This document shows, piece after piece, positions 57,467 through 64,000 of a stretch of DNA of 64,000 nucleotides. The stretch is from Eucalyptus grandis (Eukaryota > Streptophyta > Magnoliopsida > Myrtales > Myrtaceae). Every line of letters starts with the position of its first letter. Within the stretch, counting starts at the first letter, position 1. The notes beneath the pieces were generated by a model. The model saw only the letters and a list, made by a program, of their open reading frames with translations. It searched no databases and was not told the origin of the DNA. The DNA lies in the NCBI RefSeq assembly GCF_016545825.1, contig NC_052613.1, forward strand, positions 5,084,001 to 5,148,000. The letters are read 5' to 3'. A program made the position numbers and the translations under genes.

Positions 57467-59340
57467 GTGAAAAACTTGAAGGTTTTTGGATGTTTGTGTT
57501 ACACTCATGTTCCTGATATTAAGAGGGACAAACTTGATAAAAAAAAAAAGGTAAAGATTGGGATCTTTGTTGGATATAGTCTTCAATCAAGAGCTTACAG
57601 AATTTTCTATCCCATGACAGGGAAAATAACTGTGAGCAGAGATGTCATGTTTTTAGAGGAAGATGAATGGAATTGGATAGATGGAAGGATCACAGAATTG
57701 AAGCACTTCGAAAGACAGCCTGAAACAGATGTGGAGACTAATGGAATTACAGAGGAAATGGAAGAGAGTATAGATGATCAACCTGTGAGAGGCACAAGGT
57801 CACTTGCTGAAATCTATGAAAGAAGTAATGTGGCAGTGCTCGAACCATCCAACTTTGCAAAAGCCAAGGAAGATCAAAAGTGGATTGCAGCAATGCAGGA
57901 GGAGATATCAATGATTCAGAAAAATCAAACTTGGGAATTAGTAGACAGGCCACTAGACAAGAATGTGATTGGAGTTAAGTGGGTGTTTAGGACAAAGCTC
58001 AATCCTTATGGTTCTGTCAATAAGTATAAAGTAAGACTGGTTGTGAAAAGCTATGCTCAAATATGGAGAGTAAACTATTCTGAAACTTTTGCTCCAGTTG
58101 CAAGGCTGGACACAATAAGGCTTCATTAGCTATGTTTCGCGACGAGAGAATGGATGGACTATCTTTCGCTTAAATGTCAAGTCTGCATTCCTAAATGGAG
58201 AGCTTGAAGAGGAAATTTTTGTTGAACAACCTGAAGGTTTCAGTATTAAAGGGCAAGAGGAAAGTGTATACAAATTGCGCAAAGCTCTATATGGACTAAA
58301 ACAAGCTCCAAGAGCCTGGTATGGAAAGATAGATCGATATTTACAGGATTTTGGTTTTGCAAAAAGTTTAAGTGAGTTCACTCTTTATATTAAGAAAGTG
58401 AATCAAAGTGTGGTAGTTCTGTCACTCTATGTGGATGATTTATTGGTGACAGGAAATGATGCAGAACTGATAGAAAATGTTAAGCAAGGTTTGTTTGCAG
58501 GTTTTGAGATGATAGACTTAGGAAAAATGGCTTATTTCTTAGGTTTGGAAGTTAAGCAAAGTCCATATGAAATCTTCATTTGCCAGAGGAAATATTTGAA
58601 GGAAATTTTAAAAAAATTTCAGATGGAAGGCTGTCGAAGTGTCAGTACACCTATGGCAGCTAAAGAGAAGTTGCAGAAAGTTGATGGAACAGATGCTGTG
58701 GATGCCTCAATGTATAAAAGTCTGATAGGGTGTCTCATGTATCTTACAGCAACCAGACCAGACATTCTATTTGCTGTAAGTGTTTTATCCAGATTTATGA
58801 GTGATCCAAGTAAGCTTCATTTGATTGTAGCAAAGAGGATCTTGAGGTATCTAAAAGGAACCTTGTTCTTTAGTGTGAAGTTTCAGAGGGGTCAAGAATT
58901 CAATTTACAAGGTTTTTCTGATAGTGATTGGGTTGGCTCAATGGATGATATGAAGAGTACATCTGGATATTGTTTCAGTTTTGGATCAGCTTGTTTCTCT
59001 TGGTATTCTAAAAAAACAAGAAATTGTAGCTCAATCTACTGCAAAAGCAGAATTTATAGCTGCTACTGCAGCTGCAAATCAAGCTTTGTGGCTGAAGAAG
59101 ATAATAAAAGATTTATGGTTGAATTCCAGTGGCTGTATCGAAATCAATGTGGATAATCAAGCTGCTCTAGCAATATCTCATAATCTAGTTTTTCATGGCA
59201 AAAGCATTTCAAGGTTAAGTTCTTCTTTCTACGTGAGGTGCAACAAAATGGTGAAGTTAAGCTGGTTTATTGCAGATCTGAAGATCAACTTGCAGACATG
59301 TTCACAAAACCACTTCAAGCTGGAAGATTTGAAGTATTAA
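57467..59340 (+). pseudogene. copia 4 reverse transcriptase and RNase H
   Basis: The 57,467-58,129 frame contains QKNQTWELVDRPLDKNVIG and the start of the RT domain (FAPVARLDTIRL), and ends at a stop at 58,127. The 58,275-59,156 frame continues with YGLKQAPRAWYGKID, the catalytic YVDDLLVTG, MAYFLGLEVKQSP and TRPDILFAVSVLSRFM. RNase H (DSDWVGSMDD, then STAKAEFIAATAA) follows across a frameshift near 59,030 and ends near 59,340. Confidence 0.93.
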
Positions 59341-59386
59341 GAAAGAAAATTGGAGTATGCAGCAGCAACTGATTCAAGGAGGAGTT

Positions 59387-59729
59387 TGTTGGATTATAAT
59401 GTCTCAGTGCTGCTAGTTTTTCGACTGATGTTCCTCTGTTATGTTTTCTTCTTATGGTTTATTTTTCTTGCTAAGTTGGTTATATTATGCAGCCGGTATT
59501 TTTGTTATTTAGGAAGTGAATTAGCATGTTTAGGTGCAGTTATATGCTGCACGTGTGTGTGGTTTATAAGCAATTATTGTTCTTGTTTAAGTTGTCATGT
59601 ACTTGACAGTTTCCTCAGAGAACCGAAGTATGCAAGTTCGTGTTCTGTTTCTCTGTACTTCTCTTCCTCATTCGAAATCTATAGCTTTTGGTTTTCTGTT
59701 TCTTGTTTACTGTTTGATCAGTAACAACA
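59387..59729 (+). repeat. 3' LTR of copia 4
   Basis: 343 bp, same ends as the 5' LTR and preceded by AAGGAGGAGTT. The differences from the 5' LTR are all A/G or C/T. Confidence 0.95.
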
Positions 59730-59734
59730 GCTTT

Positions 59735-60411
59735 TCTATCATAATTACTTTGCACATTGCACAAGAAGGTAATTAGGGACATTTCTGTAATATGAAAGGA
59801 CCTCCTAGTAAGCAAAACTTAACTTTAGAAAAACAACTGTTATCATAAGGAAACAGCAATTATTAATCCTTCCCATCAAACTAATGAAAGAGGCAAACGC
59901 GGAAACTATGTTGATGATGATCATGAGTCCATCACAAAATACCAAAACCAAAGAAAATAGTCCCAAGTAAAGATAGTCAAACGCACAATAGGCAAGAGCA
60001 TTGAGCCATGAGTTCTCAATAGAATAACCCACAATTTTGATACTTGTAGTTATAATCCAGAATCCATGGAAATGGCCTACAAGCAACCACCATAAACATA
60101 TAAATGACAACTACAAACTACGCCCAATAATTCCATCGCAGATACTCCAGAAGCACACGTGGATATTGACATTTATATTGAAAGATCAAATGGGCAAGTA
60201 CTTTGCTAAAAAGCCTAGACATATCGCAATGTAGACTAATCCAATATTTGCTCAAGCTACATATCACTCCTAAAGACTAGAAAATGCTGAATCAACTGCT
60301 CCTCCAAAATGGCTGGCAATACCACTTAAGGGTGGATAGCCTGTCCACCCAGTGCCGCTACTTGCTTTTACTAAGGCTGGGCTTAAAAGGAACAAGAGAC
60401 TTGGTGACAAC

Positions 60412-60450
<39 letters not shown>

Positions 60451-61690
60451 GCAACTCTGCGGAAAGACAACTCTCCTCTTGTTTTCTAACTAAAATGAGG
60501 TCCATTGAGGATGGGCCAACAAATAGACCCATCGAGCCCAAATGCTTTAAACTATATGGAGTTATGTTCACAATTTTCATGAAATCTGTAAACTAAGAGT
60601 GTCGAAACAGAGCTGCCGTACTAAGAAGGAGAAGCAAAGATGGAACTCCTTTCAGGCATCAATCATGTGCTCCTATTGTTGTATGCCGAATAGTCAAAGA
60701 GAAGAATTATCGTTCAACTATTCGACATCTCCTTCATCTTTGCACAAGAGAAATTCCAGAGGTGAAAGTGCTATCATCATCACTCAATATCAAGATAAGA
60801 TTCTTATTCAAAACAAAGTGCAATCCCTCCACACAACAGGTTCGTCCACAGAATCATAAAGTAGGAGGTGTTAGGCATCACCATTGCCTCCCACAAATGT
60901 ATGGTGGCAATTACAACTACAGGGAAGTAAGAGAGATACATTCATAATTTGTTCAATAGCAAGCACAAAGAATTTCCAATTGAGTATACTACTGACTGGC
61001 TGACTCCATTTATCTCACATCTTTTGCAAAAGAGTCACGTGCACGCCAAAAAGAATAACATAAAAATGCAATGTCAGCATGACATATTCTTGTCTATTAG
61101 ATCTGCCATAAAATGTAACTAACAGGCATTCCTTTAGGACAGAAACGTAGCATGAAGTTTAAACACTATTAGTATAACTTAGGTCAACCAATCTAGTGAT
61201 TGGGCAATCAATGGTGAATTGATGATGTGAAAGGAGTCCAAATGGAAATTATATCACAGGTGACTGGACTCTTGTCTGAAAATCATATTTCTTGGGAGTT
61301 CTTCCATTAGTTTAATCCAAGTAACCATCAATCAAAGTATCAGACTGATCCTAACAGAGGAGGAAGAAGATACACAGAGTAAAAAATCATTTCCGTTCTT
61401 GATATCTAGTCTCTATTTACAGATTAACGAATCTCTGAGGCATAATCAGTCCTGAACTAACAAACACTCAATTTTTCAGACTAACAATGATCAGAAAAAT
61501 GCATCACAAACTGGCAGCTGTTAACTCAAGTTAATTTGCACTTCATCGCTAAAACTCTATCAATCATATTCCAACCCGATCTTACTCATTAAACTCAAGT
61601 TTTGTCCTCCTACTACACATTGCAAAATTGCCATACAAGCAAGCTACCTCTACCCATCCATCCGACAGGAACATCATCTGAAAATGAATT
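59735..61690. other. Region upstream of the KDM5 exons, no coding sequence recognised
   Basis: Directly after the right GCTTT duplication, the minus strand reads GATAG then AAAAGC, a possible intron acceptor for the interrupted KDM5 exon. Beyond it no JmjC-like exon was found; searches by eye for the conserved ADWLP and HWGEP stretches on the minus strand found nothing. A GA microsatellite lies at 60,414-60,447. The rest is unrecognised and may be a long intron. Confidence 0.5.
60414..60447. repeat. GA microsatellite
   Basis: A perfect (GA)n tract. Confidence 0.95.
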
Positions 61691-62360
61691 GCAATTCAAA
61701 CTAGAAATTTTTTAGAATTATCGGCTCATGTGTCAATTAGCACCGGACCACCGACCAGCCAGACGAGGGCGGGCGACGCTCACCGGAGCGTCGCCGACCC
61801 TGGTGAGCCGTCAACCCTCGGCGAGGTCGGCCTTCTTCGGTCGAGCCTCGCCAGCAGCTAGGCGAGGCTCGACCAGCCTCGCCGGTCGCCAGGCAGGGCT
61901 AGGCGAGCCTCGACCTACCTCACCGATCGCTAGGCAGGGCTAGGCGAGCCTCGCCCAATCGCCCGACAAGGCTCGCCTCGGCCACCGCGAGGCTCGCCCA
62001 AGCCCCGCCGTGGCCGCCGACCTTGCCGGGCTGAGCGAGGCCGACCTCGCCAATGGCCGGGCTTGCCTCCGGCGAGCTCACTGGACCGGCAACCGGCGGC
62101 GGGCGGTGGCGGACGGCGGCGGGCGGTGGTGGACGACAATGATTGTGATCGAGCGATTTTTGTGAGAGAGACTTCGTGCGGGAGAAGACAAAAGAGAAAG
62201 ATTTTTGTGAGAGAGAGACTTCGTGCGAGAGAAGACAGAAGAGAAAGGGCACTTCAAATGCGATGGGCGAGAGAAGGACCCGGCTCTAGGTAGAGCCACG
62301 TGGCGACATATGTTGCATCCTGATTGGGCGGGTGCACGGTGACGTGAAGCGCCCAACTCA
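61690..62360. repeat. GC-rich block of CGAGGCTCG-type repeats
   Basis: From about 61,750 to 62,110 the sequence is built of inverted and direct phrases such as GCGAGCCTCG, CGAGGCTCGCC and GGCAGGGCTAGGCGAGCCTC (the last twice, about 61,892 and 61,933). Overlapping open frames on both strands give Ala/Arg/Pro-rich products with no domain, so I do not call a gene. The abrupt change of base composition against the AT-rich flanks indicates a foreign or transposon-derived segment. No terminal repeats were resolved. Confidence 0.65.
62153..62250. repeat. Tandem duplication, about 50 bp x 2
   Basis: Two adjacent near-identical units of GATTTTTGTGAGAGAGA then CTTCGTGCGRGAGAAGACA, ending AAGAGAAA. Confidence 0.88.
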
Positions 62361-63880
62361 CCTAATATTTTCTCAGAGTGAGGGTGTGGGGACTTCTGTT
62401 TTTAACTAAAAAATAAATAAATAACATTAAAAAGTAATTTTGAAAAATAAAAATATCAAATGTTGAATAATGATAAATTTTGATTATTTGTAGAAGATCA
62501 TGGATTTATTTAAATAAATTAATTCTAATTTCTTATTAATCATTAGTTTCATTAATAATTTTTGTTAAAGTCAAAAACACGTTTCCAAATATAGATACAC
62601 ATTAATTATGAATATGTTTTTCAAATTTTTAATATTTTTAATTAATTATATTTATTTAATATACAACGTGTCTTAACGTATCAAAATTTTCTATTTTTGA
62701 AAAATAACGTGTCGTATCGTATCATGTCGCATGTCTGTGCTACTTAACTTCCAAATTCCAATAATTAGCCATTGTGGTTTGCGGAAGCTGCAAGTCTTGG
62801 GACTAAGTGCAGTAGGCAAGTGATTTTGTTGACTAAGGCGGTGGTTAAGTGAAACAATATTTCGTAAATCAATTGCTAAAAATGATTAATCAATAAAAAT
62901 CATTTACGATCAAGAAAATATGCCTATTTAAAAATTACAAAAATGAATTTCCCAATTTGACAAAGGGAAAATATTTTCCTGAAAATTAATTTCTCCAAAA
63001 AATTTGTCTTCATCGTGAAATGAAATTGTTCTAGAAACAACACACCCTAAGTTCATATCAATTCACATCTTAACTAATCTTGAAACATCATGAATATATA
63101 CTTCTACAACCTAATATGTCATACGTAAAGAAATAAAGATGTTTGAAAATTTCATGCTCCACTACTTGGAACGAGTTTTAGAGACCATGCAACCGCCTTC
63201 AAGAACAAATGGCTATGGCATGATTTAGGCTGCTCACTAAATATGTTTGCAGGGCAGTAAAAGTTCTCCATCTAAGAAACGCGCAATACCAGCGTGCTTG
63301 AAGATTGCAAACAGCGCTATATTTTTTATTACATTGAAAATAGAAAAATAAAAGAATTGCAAGCTGTTCCTCCTCTCATCTTGCCATTTCAATGAATCTA
63401 AAACCACATCTCAAACAAGGCCTCTCGGCCAGAAAACGTTAACCACACTGTGAGAGGAGCGGTCCGATTGTTTGAGTACACTTATACATCACCTATTGGA
63501 ATTGCAAATAAAACCAGCAAAAGGAAAGATGATTTTAGTTTTTCAAACCACACCAACACACTTGTTGTAGAAACTTCTATCTATACAAGCAAAGAGTTCC
63601 TCATTATGGGATGGATGCTGGACATAGGCTTAACCAGCCTCGGACAGACCCTCTTGAACCAGAGCAGAGTCCTAAAACAGAAGAATGCTTCTTGTCATTA
63701 CAAAATGATACATCAAAAGAAAACAGAGGAACTTAGAGCATCCTGAATCCCAGAAATTCAGTATAGAAGTACAGATAATTTCATCAAATAAAAAGGGGTA
63801 AGCGATTTCACAGAAGCCTGGTTCATCATCAGACCCAAATGGTACTGTGATATTTTGGACCAATCTAGCTCTAGCAAATA
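62361..63880. other. AT-rich sequence without recognised genes
   Basis: 62,560-62,740 contains ACGTGTC/ATCGTATC phrases similar in style to 42,390-42,435, possibly ends of the same repeat family. 62,850-63,030 has GAAAATATTTTCC-type dyads like the ends of the element at 41,234-42,268, suggesting a related MITE. No complete element could be bounded. Confidence 0.45.
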
Positions 63881-64000
63881 CCTATTGAAAACTTAACGAT
63901 TCTTATGCATAAGACCAGATAGGAGAAAGACTGGCAATAAACATTAACAGGAGTTTACCATGTTTTCCTTGTTCTCAACAGTGTCCTCTTCAGGTAAATG
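63672..64000 (-). CDS. Possible exons of an unidentified minus-strand gene at the window edge
   Basis: On the minus strand an exon-like stretch (64,000-63,959, reading LPEEDTVENKENM in one frame) is followed by a donor GTAAAC. An acceptor TTTTCAATAG lies before 63,881. The downstream frame then reads LVQNITVPFGSDDEPGFCEI and stops near 63,672. No family is recognised and the phase is uncertain, since another frame is also open for 54 codons. The hydrophobic tail suggests 3' UTR translated by chance. It could also be non-coding. Low confidence. Confidence 0.25.

Larger units (their letters stand above)
55006..59729 (+). mobile_element. Ty1/copia LTR retrotransposon 4, inserted at a KDM5 exon, TSD GCTTT
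   Basis: The LTRs are 55,006-55,348 and 59,387-59,729 (343 bp each), flanked by GCTTT at 55,001-55,005 and 59,730-59,734. The primer-binding site (TGGTATTAGAGCT) starts at 55,350. A purine tract (AAGGAGGAG) precedes the 3' LTR. Gag, protease, integrase, reverse transcriptase and RNase H follow in copia order on the plus strand, opposite to the KDM5 gene. Gag is long and nearly intact but ends in a premature TAG at 56,061. Integrase and pol have further stops, so the element is defective but young by LTR similarity. Confidence 0.95.

Noticed and set aside
61728..62356. Several GC-rich frames as coding sequence
   Set aside because: They are made of CGAGGCTCG repeats and are open on both strands. 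There is no codon-level pattern or domain.

Overview
This is nuclear DNA from a flowering plant, most likely a dicot. The evidence is split genes with GT-AG introns, several Ty1/copia retrotransposons, a plant L1-type LINE, LTR insertions with 5-bp target duplications, and plant-type genes (a RAD6-class ubiquitin-conjugating enzyme, NDR1/HIN1-like proteins, a KDM5/JMJ17-type demethylase, ankyrin genes). I cannot name the species. No tRNA, rRNA or CRISPR array was seen. Most of the window is transposon sequence. Only one gene looks complete and conventional (the E2 enzyme at 37.2-41.0 kb), and one more is probably intact (the NDR1/HIN1-like gene at 7.9-8.7 kb).

Layout. 1-5,101: a decayed copia element that runs off the left edge. 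5,102-36,900: a two-copy duplication whose unit is [E2 5' leader - short unknown segment - NDR1/HIN1-like gene - E2 5' leader]. Copy 1 (5,102-23,670) has a presumably intact NDR1/HIN1-like gene, but its E2 part is only the 5' leader. It is split by a copia-like solo LTR (9,347-9,932), a full-length LINE (10,487-22,664) that itself holds two large LTR-type insertions, and another solo LTR (22,954-23,352). Copy 2 (24,545-40,954) has a broken NDR1/HIN1-like gene but the complete E2 gene. It is split by a solo LTR (25,357-25,747), an AT-rich element (about 27,486-28,199) and a whole copia element (28,585-34,226).

41.1-42.9 kb: a non-autonomous DNA transposon and a repeat-rich purine tract. 42.9-51.9 kb: two ankyrin-repeat pseudogenes facing each other as an inverted repeat, separated by a copia element (43,572-50,928) that landed inside the left one. 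52.7-55.0 kb, minus strand: seven exons of a KDM5/JMJ17-type gene, broken at its upstream end by a fourth copia element (55,006-59,729) that sits at or in an exon. 59.7-64 kb: mostly unrecognised sequence with a GC-rich repeat block at 61.7-62.4 kb and possible exons of an unidentified minus-strand gene at the right edge.

The genes do not form a pathway. What ties the window together is its insertion history: eleven insertions can be delimited here by TG...CA ends, terminal repeats, target duplications or an empty-site comparison between the duplicate copies. No new biological system was found. The more unusual observations are a dense GACGTC array upstream of the intact NDR1/HIN1-like gene, a TTGAC (W-box-like) array in a copia leader, a hairpin-capable ankyrin pseudogene pair, a transition-only LTR pair, and a 27-bp repeat inside a copia gag region.
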